NCBI RefSeq assembly: GCF_900604345.1
Contig: NZ_LR026983.1
Location: 1,860,001-1,924,000 of the forward strand
Length of the DNA: 64,000 nt
Direction: 5' to 3'
Origin: Maliibacterium massiliense
GTDB lineage: Bacteria; Bacillota; Clostridia; Christensenellales; Maliibacteriaceae
In this document: one piece after another, positions 16,358 through 24,359 of the stretch
Layout: every line of letters starts with the position of its first letter
Numbering within the stretch: the first letter of the stretch is position 1
Made by a program: the position numbers and the translations under genes
The notes under the pieces: generated by a model
The model's input: the letters and a program-made list of their open reading frames with translations, nothing else
The model's database searches: none
What the model was told of the DNA's origin: nothing

Positions 16358-17974
16358 ATGCAAACATCCAAAAAGGCCCGGCGCCGCATCGCCGTATTTG
16401 TTGCGGCCGTATTGGCGCTTGCGCTGATCCCTGCCACGGCTTTTGCCGCGGACGGGACACGCGAGACGCTGCAGGACGTTGCCGGAGGCACCGTGACTGC
16501 GGCGACCACCCAGCAGCAGCTGGAGACGATCTTTGGCGCGGGCGGCGCCACCATCACGGCCAACAGCGACGGCACCGCTACGGTGCAGCTGCAAAAAGAC
16601 ATTGTGCTGGCCCAGTATAAGAACATCACCTTTGGCAACTATGCCAGCGGCGCCTCGCAGCCGCGCATCATCTTTGACCTCAACGGCTGCACCATCTCCA
16701 GCACCAGCATCACCATTGCGAACGTGGGCAACCTGACCATACGCGATACCTCTGCTGAAAAAACAGGGGCCGTCGTCTATAACGGCGGGCAGTACATGGT
16801 TGCGGTCAACAACGTTGGCTACAGCATGCAGATTGAGGGCGGCACCTTTACCTGCAACGGCGCGGGCAGCGCAAGCTATAACGCGGCCATCAGCACGGCG
16901 GACGCCAGCACCACCCAGATCGACGGCGGCACCTTTGAAGGCGGCGCGGCGGGCGCGGTCATCTCCAATGGCAAAACCATTGTAAACGGCGGCACCTTTA
17001 CCGGCGGCTACGGCTTTGTGGCAAAGGTGAGCAGCTCGGGCGTGGAGGGCAGCGTAGTGTTCCCTGAAGGATCGGACGCCTCGGTGACCGGCAGCAATGC
17101 GGCATTTTATCGGATCGAGGGGACGGGCGCCAACGCGGGCAAGGCGGGTTCATTTACTGTGGGAGGCGGCCAGTTTGACGCACCGGTGATCGTCAAGGAG
17201 AAGACGGACACCCTCGCAAGCACCACCACCATCACGGGTGGCACGTTTGCGGCGGAGCCCACCGCCTATGTGCCCGCCTCCAACGCATTGGCAGGCTATA
17301 CCCCCGCCGGCAGCGACAAGACCGCCTACATTGTGGGCGCGCAAAAGATTGCACAGCAGGCAGCCTCGGCCACAGCGGGCGACAAGCTGGAGGTCCTTTC
17401 CGGCGATGTGGACCTGTCTGTTCGCGTGGAGGGCGTGACAATCACCAACACCGGCGCGGGTTCGGTGCAGGTCAACGGCCAGCAGGTGCCGCAGGGCGAC
17501 GACGTGGTAACCCATATCCACCAGCTGCAAAAAACCGAGGCCAAATCTGCCACCTGCACAGCTGACGGCAATACCGCGTACTGGCACTGCAGCGGCTGCG
17601 GCAAGTACTTCAGCGATGAGAATGGCGCGGTGGAGATCGCGCTGAAAAACACCGTCGTCAAGGCCACGGGCCATCAGGTGACGGAGATCCGCGGCGCGAA
17701 GGAAGCGACGTGCACGGCAGAAGGGTACACGGGCGACACAGTCTGCGTGGCATGCGGCGAGATTCTGGAGCGGGGACTTGTCGTAGCGAAAATCCCCCAC
17801 AGCTATCAAAACGGCAAGTGCACCGTCTGCGGGACGGCTGCGCCCACTGAGCCGGAAGCGCCGAAGACCAACCCCCAAACGGGCGACAGCAGCTTGCACT
17901 TCATCGCGCTGCTTCTGTTGGCGGGCGCGGCTGGCGCCGGGGTTTGCTTCGCTAAAAAGAAATACAGCGCCTGA
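16358..17974 (+). CDS. Sortase-anchored (NPQTG) surface protein with beta-helix-like repeats
   Basis: A 538-aa exported protein. The signal peptide (MQTSKKARRRIAVFVAA...ATAFA) cleaves near residue 30. The body contains at least five GGTF-type turns (IEGGTFTCNG, IDGGTFEGG, VNGGTFTGG, VGGGQFDAP, ITGGTFAAE), suggesting a right-handed beta-helix. Residues about 390-490 carry three cysteine-paired modules (CTADGNTAYWHCSGCGKYF, CTAEGYTGDTVCVACGE, KCTVCG). The end is NPQTGD, a hydrophobic helix and KKKYSA, a class B/D-like sortase signal. Role is probably cell-surface adhesion or polymer binding. GGGAGG is seven bases upstream. No sortase gene is in the window. Confidence 0.85.
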   Translation: MQTSKKARRRIAVFVAAVLALALIPATAFAADGTRETLQDVAGGTVTAATTQQQLETIFGAGGATITANSDGTATVQLQKDIVLAQYKNITFGNYASGASQPRIIFDLNGCTISSTSITIANVGNLTIRDTSAEKTGAVVYNGGQYMVAVNNVGYSMQIEGGTFTCNGAGSASYNAAISTADASTTQIDGGTFEGGAAGAVISNGKTIVNGGTFTGGYGFVAKVSSSGVEGSVVFPEGSDASVTGSNAAFYRIEGTGANAGKAGSFTVGGGQFDAPVIVKEKTDTLASTTTITGGTFAAEPTAYVPASNALAGYTPAGSDKTAYIVGAQKIAQQAASATAGDKLEVLSGDVDLSVRVEGVTITNTGAGSVQVNGQQVPQGDDVVTHIHQLQKTEAKSATCTADGNTAYWHCSGCGKYFSDENGAVEIALKNTVVKATGHQVTEIRGAKEATCTAEGYTGDTVCVACGEILERGLVVAKIPHSYQNGKCTVCGTAAPTEPEAPKTNPQTGDSSLHFIALLLLAGAAGAGVCFAKKKYSA

Positions 17975-17992
17975 TAAACGTTTTGCCTTTTC

Positions 17993-18028
17993 GCGCCCCG
18001 CGCGGTTCTGCCGCGCAGGGCGCTTTTT
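17993..18028 (+). terminator. Terminator of the surface protein gene
   Basis: GCGCCC plus GCGCGG (17993-18005) pair with CCGCGC plus GGGCGC (18011-18023), followed by TTTTT. Confidence 0.85.
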
Positions 18029-18180
18029 GCGCGGCTGGCGCTGTGGTAGCGCCATGCGCTGCGCCGGTTGTACGGATGGAACGCCCCCGGCCGCAGGACG
18101 GCGTGGCGTTTTGCCTGCGCGCGGCGCCCCGCATGGCGCGCATCTGTATGGGGACAACCCGCATATACATATGGAGGCGC

Positions 18181-18209
18181 TTGCAAATGGGGCTGCAATA
18201 CCGTATCAT
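18181..18209 (+). promoter_or_regulatory. Promoter of the ATC-hydrolase-like gene
   Basis: TTGCAA (18181-18186), 17-bp spacer, TATCAT (18204-18209), 61 bp before the start. Confidence 0.6.
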
Positions 18210-18270
18210 GGTAGTAACAATTTCGCGTTTTTACCCCATTTTTCACACAGATAAAGGAGGATACGGGTTT

Positions 18271-18753
18271 ATGGCAATGGTAACGTCGAGTCGGGAAATT
18301 TCCAAGGAGGCGCAGGCGCTGCGTGACGGCATTGAGGACCGCGCGTGGTGGTTCCAGATGATGGTGCGCGGCTGCGACGCGCGGGGCGCGGATGCAGAGT
18401 CCATCGCGCTGGAGGCGACGTGGGAGTACGGGCGCGTGTGCGCCAAGGACTACAAGGTGGAAAAGCCGGTAGATTTTGTCAACTGCCTGATGGTGGGCCT
18501 GGGCGTGGACGCCTTTGAGATGGAGTTCATCGAGGCGGACGACGACCACGCGCTGCTGCGCTTTCATTACTGCCCGCTTGCGGCCAAGTGGGAGAAGATG
18601 GGGCTGTCCAAGGCGGAGATCAGCCGTCTGTGCCGCCTGGCGCGCCACGGCGACGAGGCGCGCATGAGCCTGTTCCCGCAGTTTGAGCTGACGTTCCCGC
18701 AGCTGATCGGGGAGGGGGACGGCGTGTGCGACCTGTTGGTGCGCCGCCGCTGA
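18271..18753 (+). CDS. L-2-amino-thiazoline-4-carboxylate hydrolase (ATC hydrolase) family protein
   Basis: A 160-aa cytoplasmic protein. The C-terminal half (HYCPLAAKWEKMGLS, then LCRLARHGDEARMSLFPQFE and CDLLVRR) matches the ATC-hydrolase-like family, named after a Pseudomonas enzyme that opens the thiazoline ring; most members have no tested activity. The start at 18271 is set by AAAGGAGG ten bases upstream. The gene ends only 28 bp before the integrated element. A second, longer member of the same family lies inside that element at 19525-20151. Confidence 0.75.
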   Translation: MAMVTSSREISKEAQALRDGIEDRAWWFQMMVRGCDARGADAESIALEATWEYGRVCAKDYKVEKPVDFVNCLMVGLGVDAFEMEFIEADDDHALLRFHYCPLAAKWEKMGLSKAEISRLCRLARHGDEARMSLFPQFELTFPQLIGEGDGVCDLLVRRR

Positions 18754-18767
18754 AAAACAGCGTAAAC

Positions 18768-18810
18768 AAAGCGCCCCGCATAATGGCAGAGGAGCATAAA
18801 GAAGTATTAC
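18768..18810 (+). other. attL: left junction of the integrated element
   Basis: Chromosomal half-hairpin AAAGCGCCCCGCA (18768-18780) is followed by TAAT (18781-18784) and then the element's left end, which begins GGCAGAGGAGC and has CATAAAGAAGTA at 18795-18806. The chromosomal arm is the exact complement of the arm at 28956-28968, and TAAT is repeated at 28952-28955. Confidence 0.8.
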
Positions 18811-19030
18811 GAAAATACTAACCTATGCCAAGTGAACGGGAAATAAGAAACCTCTATGTGAATGGACGAACCATTTGTATAGAGGTTTTCTTTTGCTTCT
18901 TAAAATTTTTCAGCGTCCGCAGGACGCGCAGCCGTCACCGAATGGGGACGATCTTGAGGGCTTGGGGGTAATCCCTCAACAAGCATTTTGGCCGGTGCAA
19001 TCCGGCTAAAATCGCAAAACATGTATATGT
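18811..19030. other. Left-end non-coding region of the element
   Basis: This stretch has a strong terminator (18848-18896) and then a non-coding segment resembling sequence found beside mobilization genes in Clostridia elements, including a short GCCGG...CCGGC hairpin near 18991-19007. No complete gene is visible; the mobilization genes that would normally follow are absent. Confidence 0.45.
18848..18896 (+). terminator. Terminator near the element's left end
   Basis: AAACCTCTAT (18848-18857) pairs perfectly with ATAGAGGTTT (18879-18888), with an inner ATGG/CCAT pair, followed by a T-rich tail. No gene now lies upstream within the element, so it is a relic of a lost operon or insulates the element. 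Confidence 0.75.
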
Positions 19031-19420
19031 TTGCATTGCTTGCTGGTTTTATCCCGAATTCGGGATAAAATTGGTAAGCAATGCGGCTTTGTCCACGGCG
19101 ATGCCAATAAGCTGGATTTCCCGGACGGGAGCTTTGATGCTGTGATCAGCAGCTACGTCTATCATAACATTATGGGTGCGGACAAGCGTGCCCTGCTGCT
19201 GGAAAGCCTGCGGGTACTGAAAAAGGGCGGCGTGTTTGTCCTGCATGACAATATGAAGCCGCAGATGTACGGCGACATGAACGCCTTTGTGGAGGAACTG
19301 AGGGGCATGGGCTTTGCCGAGGTTCAGTATGTGGAGACCGCAGAGAAAATTTTCGGCTCGAAGCAGCGTGCGGCTATGATGATGCTGGGCGATTCTGCTA
19401 TGATCGTTGGAAGAAAATAA
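19031..19420 (+). pseudogene. 5'-truncated SAM-dependent methyltransferase
   Basis: About 115 C-terminal residues of a class I methyltransferase are intact from 19076. They include VHGDANKLDFPDGSFDAVIS (motifs II/III), LRVLKKGGVFVLHDN (motif after strand 5) and the C-terminal SAMIVGRK. Motif I, the glycine-rich SAM-binding loop, is missing along with the first strand and helix, so the fragment cannot bind SAM normally. Frame continues upstream only into the palindrome at 19033-19084, giving a spurious TTG start at 19031. The cut lies at that palindrome. Confidence 0.8.
19033..19084. repeat. 52-bp interrupted palindrome at the methyltransferase truncation point
   Basis: A perfect 24-bp inner palindrome (19047-19070, half-site TTTTATCCCGAA) is flanked by a second inverted pair, GCATTGCTT (19033-19041) and AAGCAATGC (19076-19084), separated from the core by five unmatched bases on each side. 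The outer right arm is the first codons of the surviving methyltransferase fragment. Confidence 0.85.
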
Positions 19421-19524
19421 TGCCGGAATCAGTAGGGATGCAATCCATATGAAAAGAGCTTATCATTCCGGCGGCTGGACTGCGCTTTTTGAGTCTGTAA
19501 ACAAATTACAGGAGGACAAGTGAT

Positions 19525-20151
19525 ATGAAATACAACGGCTTTTATTTCTGGATGTTCAAGAGTCCGATGAAAGCAGTCCTGACGGAGAAATACGGCAACG
19601 CATATGCTGGGGAGACTATGAAAAAGAGCAAAAAAGTCTATCGTGAACTGGTCGGGAAAGCTGCCGACATTGGTGACGACAACCCAATGGCATACAACGA
19701 GCTGTTTGCACTCGCCTTTGTCGCACCTTACATAGCAAGCGGGAAGAAGATCCCCCCGGAGACGGTGCAGGAGATGATGCGGCGTTCGCTTTACCACATC
19801 AAGTGGTATTTTGCGAAAACCGACCTGAACACCGATAAGGGCAAGGCAGAGAACAAAAAGAGCATCGTGAAGTATGTCAAGTGGTACACGCCGGAAAAGG
19901 AAAAACAATATCCGACATCGTTCAAAGTGGACTTTGAGGGACAGCCTCATGAAGGAGCTTGCTACTACCGCATCACCCGCTGCCCCATCTGCGCCTATGC
20001 GGAAAAGCTGGGCGTTTCCGAGTTGATGCCGCTGTTCTGCGAGTTGGACGAGGTGATGATCACACTCCAGCACGGCGTGCTGCACAGAAAACAGACGCTG
20101 GCGAATGGCGGAGAGTATTGCGACTACTTTATTACCGGAAACAGAGAATAA
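19525..20151 (+). CDS. ATC-hydrolase family protein (element cargo)
   Basis: A 208-aa cytoplasmic protein of the L-2-amino-thiazoline-4-carboxylate hydrolase-like family. The family region is HEGACYYRITRCPICAYAEK, LMPLFCELDEVM and GGEYCDYFITG, with conserved Cys and Asp residues. It is 48 aa longer at the N-terminus than the chromosomal homologue at 18271. GGAGG is nine bases before the ATG. In the element it sits between the methyltransferase fragment and the transporter operon, which faces it. Natural substrate is unknown. Confidence 0.75.
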   Translation: MKYNGFYFWMFKSPMKAVLTEKYGNAYAGETMKKSKKVYRELVGKAADIGDDNPMAYNELFALAFVAPYIASGKKIPPETVQEMMRRSLYHIKWYFAKTDLNTDKGKAENKKSIVKYVKWYTPEKEKQYPTSFKVDFEGQPHEGACYYRITRCPICAYAEKLGVSELMPLFCELDEVMITLQHGVLHRKQTLANGGEYCDYFITGNRE

Positions 20152-20156
20152 ACGGA

Positions 20157-20195
20157 GAAGCTCGTATCGGTCAATAGCTGATACGAGCTTCTTTT
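20157..20195 (+). terminator. Terminator between ATC-hydrolase-like and exporter genes
   Basis: GAAGCTCGTATC (20157-20168) pairs perfectly with GATACGAGCTTC (20180-20191), followed by TTTT. It lies six bases past the stop codon. Confidence 0.85.
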
Positions 20196-20218
20196 CATAT
20201 TTTTTAGATTGTGTTTCT

Positions 20219-21952
20219 TCAGACCTTCCACCCGGCGGCCTGCTGCCGCTCCACCACGAAGCGGCGGTAGAGCCCGTCAACAGCAACCAGCTCGTCATGG
20301 GTGCCCTGCTGAACGATCTCGCCGTGATCGACCACAAAAATTTGGTCGGCATGGCGCACGGTTTTCAGCCGGTGGGCGATCATGATGACCGTCTTATCAT
20401 GGGTCAATTCCGCAACGGCCTCCATCAGCTCCTTTTCATTTTCGGGGTCGACATTGGCGGTGGCTTCGTCCAGAATGATGATGGGTGCGTCCTTCATGAT
20501 GGCGCGCGCAATGGAAATTCGCTGACGTTCGCCGCCCGAAAGCGTAGCACCGCCCTCGCCGATGACGGTGTCAAAGCCGTTCGGCAATGCCATGATAAAG
20601 TCGTAGCACCGCGCCTTCTTTGCTGCAGCCTTTACCTCCTCCATGGAGGCGTCGGGCTTGCCAAAGCGGATATTGTTGGCGATGGTGTCGGAGAACAGAT
20701 AGACCCGCTGAAACACAAAGGAGAAATTGCGGATGAGGCTGTCGTAGCTGTACTCCCGCACATCGTGCCCACCAAGGCTCACGCTGCCGCCCTGCACGTC
20801 CCAGAACCGCGCCATGAGATTGCACAGCGTGGTCTTGCCACTTCCGGACGGACCGACGATGGCCACGGTGGTTTTCTCCGGGATGGTCAGGGACACATCG
20901 TGCAGGATGGGCTTGCTGTCATAGGAGAAATCCACATGGGACAGGGTGATGTCCTCCCGTTCCGGCGAAAGCTCCTCCCCGTCAATGTCCATGGGTTCTA
21001 CGCGCAGAATTGCGCTTGCCTTATCTACGCCGATGTCGATGGAGCGGAACAAAGCCGAAAAGCTTCCGGCGCTGTCCAGCTGCTCAAAGAGGATGAACGA
21101 GCAGATCAGCATCAAAAGGCAGTTTGTCAGCTCCATGGTGCCGCTGAAGTAAAAGACGATAGCGGCCGCGCAGACGGCAACGCCGGTGAGCTTGTTGACA
21201 ACAAACTGCGCCAGCATATAAAGCACCGACGGGATCTCCATAGCAAAGGACGCCCTGCGGGCTTCCTCCACAGCGCCGTGTACCTGCGTGGCAGAGTCGT
21301 GGGTCAGGTCGAAATTCTTGACCTCGGCGATGCCCTGCACATATTCCAGCACCTTGGACACAAGGCGCTCATCGGCATTGAACTTCCGCTGGGAAAGGGT
21401 CTGCTCCGCCCGCTGCATGGCGGCGTTGACGGCAAAGAACAGCACCAGTCCCGTCAGTGTGATCAGCCCCATGCGCCAGTCAAAGAGGAACATCATCGCT
21501 GCGATGATGCCGGAGGTCAGAAAGCCGCGGGTCGTGACCATGACGACGCGGGTAGCCACATTCGCCATGTTTTCCATGGTGTTGGTGGTGACGGACGTGA
21601 CCTCGCCGAGGCTGTTGTCATTGAACCAGCCCATAGGCAGGTAGCGCAGGTGCTCGGCGATCTCGATGCGTTTGTTGGCGCAGGCGCGGTAGCCCGCACG
21701 GGTCTGGAGCATGGTAGCCTTCATGTTGATGGCAATCGTAATGATCAATGAGATCACGATAATGCCGAGGCTCGTCCATAAGGTTGCCATAGTGACGTTC
21801 CTTTCCAGCAGCGCCTGAATGACGATGGCGGCTGCCGGAATACGCATGGCAGAGCAAATGGCGCTGACCACGCCCAGCCAGATAGATGTTATAAACAGCC
21901 TGCGGTTGTCCACCCCGCAGAAGGCAAAAAATTTTTTCAGTGTCTTGAGCAT
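20219..21952 (-). CDS. ABC exporter half-transporter (second subunit)
   Basis: A 577-aa protein with six N-terminal transmembrane helices (residues 15-310) and a C-terminal ATPase. The ATPase has Walker A GPSGSGKTT, signature LSGGERQ, Walker B IIILDEATANVDPE and the switch His in MIAHRLKT. The start at 21952 is set by GGGGAGGTGG and overlaps the stop of the partner by one base (TAATG). With the upstream gene it should form a heterodimeric type IV ABC exporter for peptides, lipids or drugs. Last gene of the five-gene minus-strand operon. Confidence 0.9.
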   Translation of the reverse strand: MLKTLKKFFAFCGVDNRRLFITSIWLGVVSAICSAMRIPAAAIVIQALLERNVTMATLWTSLGIIVISLIITIAINMKATMLQTRAGYRACANKRIEIAEHLRYLPMGWFNDNSLGEVTSVTTNTMENMANVATRVVMVTTRGFLTSGIIAAMMFLFDWRMGLITLTGLVLFFAVNAAMQRAEQTLSQRKFNADERLVSKVLEYVQGIAEVKNFDLTHDSATQVHGAVEEARRASFAMEIPSVLYMLAQFVVNKLTGVAVCAAAIVFYFSGTMELTNCLLMLICSFILFEQLDSAGSFSALFRSIDIGVDKASAILRVEPMDIDGEELSPEREDITLSHVDFSYDSKPILHDVSLTIPEKTTVAIVGPSGSGKTTLCNLMARFWDVQGGSVSLGGHDVREYSYDSLIRNFSFVFQRVYLFSDTIANNIRFGKPDASMEEVKAAAKKARCYDFIMALPNGFDTVIGEGGATLSGGERQRISIARAIMKDAPIIILDEATANVDPENEKELMEAVAELTHDKTVIMIAHRLKTVRHADQIFVVDHGEIVQQGTHDELVAVDGLYRRFVVERQQAAGWKV

Positions 21953-23709
21953 TACGCCACCTCCCCGTCGTCTTTGACGCTGATGTGGGCCTCCCACATG
22001 GTTTGATAAAGGGGGCAGGACGCAAGAAGCTCCGCCTGCGTGCCGGTCGCTTCGATCTTGCCTTGATTGACAACAATGATCTGATCGGCGTCCGCAATGG
22101 TGGACAGCCGGTGGGCAATGACCAGCAGCGTCTTGCCCCGCACCAGCCTTCCCAGTGCCGACTGGATGACCGCCTCGTTTTCCGGGTCTGTGTAGGACGT
22201 TGCCTCGTCGAGAATGACGATCGGCGCGTCCTTCAGCATGGCACGGGCAATGGAGATGCGCTGCCGCTCACCGCCGGACAGATGCCCGCCGGATGCACCG
22301 CATACGGTCTGATAGCCGTTCTCCAGCCCCATGATGAACTCGTGGCAGCCGCATTTCTTCGCGGCGTCAATGACCTCCGCATCGGTCGCGCCCTTTCTGC
22401 CCATGCGGATGTTGTCCATGACAGAAAGGTCAAAGAGGTAGTTGTCCTGCGACACATAGGCGATGTGCTTCGTGCACTCCGCCAGCGGCAGCGTGCGAAT
22501 GTCCACGCCGCCCAGGTCGATTTCTCCGTCCTTCACATCCCACAGGGAGGCGATGAGCCGGGCGATGGTGGATTTTCCACTGCCGGAAGGCCCGACCAAT
22601 GCGTTGACCGTCCCCGGGGCAATGTGCAGATCGATTCCGTGCAGTACCTCCTTGTCGTGATAGGCAAAGCGGACGTCTTTCAGCTCGACGGCGTTGTCCG
22701 CAGGCAGCTTTTCCGCACGTTCCGGACGCTGCATATCCTCGCCGGACAGCACCTCCGCCACCTCACCCACGATGGTCGTCACCTGCGCGATGTCATCGGT
22801 GTAGGAAAAAGCGGTGATCAGCGGCTGCATAACGCCGAAGGACAGAACAATGACCGCGAGAAACGTCTCCGCCGACAGTGTGCCGTGCATATAGAGAAGG
22901 CAGCCCACCGGCAAGATGCCGAGAAGCGTCGAAGGGAGTATCGCCATTCCGGCCACCTGTCCGAACAAACTCCCGCGCATCCAGTCGATGAAGCAGTCCG
23001 CGCCCTCTTTTGCGGCGGAGACGAACTTTGCGTAGCTGGTCCTGGACTGACTGAAAGCCTTGATGACCTCAATGCCGTTGATGTATTCCACGGCGGTGTC
23101 GTTCAGTGCTTTTGTGGCGGTGACGGTGCGCTGGAATTTTTCTTCGTAGCCGCTGAACATGGACATGAAGCAGAGAATGCCCAGCGGCAGGACGATGAAC
23201 ATGGAAAGGCCCATGCGCCAGTCCTCGAGGAACAGCAGCACCAGTACCGCCAGCGCCCCCACGATGTTGGCCGTCATCTCCGGCAGCAGGTGGGCAAGGG
23301 TGGTTTCGATGGAATCGACCCGCTCGACGATGATGTTCTTATACGAGCCGGAGGAATGGTCCAGCACCGTACCCAGCGGCAGCGTCGCCAGCTTGTCCAG
23401 CAGCCGTGTGCGGGTATTGGCTAACACATGGAAGGTGGCATGGTGGGAAAGGGATGTGGACACGCTGTGCAGCACATAGCGCAGTACCCAGAAGCCCGCC
23501 ATCCACGCGCAGAGCGTCAGGCAGTACGTCAGCTCCGCCGTGCCGTTTACCAGTGCGGTGATGAGCCGAATGATGATGAAATACGGAATAAGCGAGCAGG
23601 CGACGCCCAGAAGCGCCGTAAGGACGCTCAAAGCGTACTCGCCGTACCGCCCTTTTGCCAGCTCTGCCAGCCACGAGGCGGCGGAGCGCTTTGGCTCAAT
23701 TTCTTTCAT
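21952..23709 (-). CDS. ABC exporter half-transporter (first subunit)
   Basis: A 585-aa half-transporter: membrane domain to about residue 325, then an ATPase with Walker A GPSGSGKST, signature LSGGERQ, Walker B IVILDEATSYTDPENE and switch His in VIAHRLST. Both this and its partner retain Walker B glutamates, so both sites may be active. AAAGGAG lies six bases before the ATG. The exporter is paired here with MptD and EcfAT genes rather than with a biosynthetic peptide gene. Confidence 0.9.
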   Translation of the reverse strand: MKEIEPKRSAASWLAELAKGRYGEYALSVLTALLGVACSLIPYFIIIRLITALVNGTAELTYCLTLCAWMAGFWVLRYVLHSVSTSLSHHATFHVLANTRTRLLDKLATLPLGTVLDHSSGSYKNIIVERVDSIETTLAHLLPEMTANIVGALAVLVLLFLEDWRMGLSMFIVLPLGILCFMSMFSGYEEKFQRTVTATKALNDTAVEYINGIEVIKAFSQSRTSYAKFVSAAKEGADCFIDWMRGSLFGQVAGMAILPSTLLGILPVGCLLYMHGTLSAETFLAVIVLSFGVMQPLITAFSYTDDIAQVTTIVGEVAEVLSGEDMQRPERAEKLPADNAVELKDVRFAYHDKEVLHGIDLHIAPGTVNALVGPSGSGKSTIARLIASLWDVKDGEIDLGGVDIRTLPLAECTKHIAYVSQDNYLFDLSVMDNIRMGRKGATDAEVIDAAKKCGCHEFIMGLENGYQTVCGASGGHLSGGERQRISIARAMLKDAPIVILDEATSYTDPENEAVIQSALGRLVRGKTLLVIAHRLSTIADADQIIVVNQGKIEATGTQAELLASCPLYQTMWEAHISVKDDGEVA

Positions 23710-23730
23710 GGCGAACTCCTTTCGACTGCA

Positions 23731-24306
23731 TTACGCAGCAAGGTGCTTTTTCACGATCCGCTTGCCGATCATTGCGCCGATAAAGGCCGCCACGATCACA
23801 CCGGCCACCAGCGCCACGGACACCCAGGACTGCAGCATCTGGGATGCGGCAAGGATGGCGTCCTGACGGCCATCGGTGACCATCTGATCCGCCATAGCCT
23901 TGGCTGCGATGGCGTAGGGAATGATGGTGCTGCCGAATGCGGCCAGCACCTGATTGATGACATAACTGACGGTCAGCGCCTTCGCGTTGCCGTAGCCCAT
24001 CTTCCACAGCAGCAGCTCGGCAATGGCACCGGAGAGAATAAAGAGGATGATGTACGGCAGGTATCCGCCCATAATGGCACGGACGATACTGTAAATGAGG
24101 ATCGCACCGGGCTTTTTCACCTTCGTGCCGATGATGAAGTAGACGATGCCCTCCAGCAGGGCGAAAAACACCGGCATCAGAATGATGGTAATGGGCGTTG
24201 CGTACAGGACGGAGCTGGCGAAGAAAATGACCACATTGATCAGAGCCAGCAGGACAACGGTGATGATGTCCTTGATTTTCAGTTTATTGGGGTTTGCAGT
24301 ACTCAT
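23731..24306 (-). CDS. MptD-family ECF transporter S component
   Basis: A 191-aa integral membrane protein with five to six helices, resembling MptD-family putative S components: substrate-capture subunits of energy-coupling-factor transporters. The pattern includes the ASSVLYATPITIILMPVFFAL and YSIVRAIMGGYLPYI segments. The start at 24306 follows AAAGGAG; the longer frame to 24420 overlaps the upstream gene's end and is rejected. It sits between the EcfAAT fusion and the exporter, so a vitamin-like, thiol or metal-chelating ligand may be imported or exchanged. Confidence 0.7.
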   Translation of the reverse strand: MSTANPNKLKIKDIITVVLLALINVVIFFASSVLYATPITIILMPVFFALLEGIVYFIIGTKVKKPGAILIYSIVRAIMGGYLPYIILFILSGAIAELLLWKMGYGNAKALTVSYVINQVLAAFGSTIIPYAIAAKAMADQMVTDGRQDAILAASQMLQSWVSVALVAGVIVAAFIGAMIGKRIVKKHLAA

Positions 24307-24359
24307 GGTTAAAGACTCCTTTTTGAATGGAATATGGTTGAACGTCGTAGAGACGGCGA

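Noticed and set aside
20105..21751. 548-codon plus-strand frame opposite the ABC exporter
   Set aside because: Composition is shadow-like, it overlaps a terminator and the end of the ATC-hydrolase-like gene, and the minus strand encodes a full exporter.
21985..23424. 479-codon plus-strand frame opposite the second exporter subunit
   Set aside because: Antisense shadow with no recognisable domain; the minus strand has all ABC motifs.
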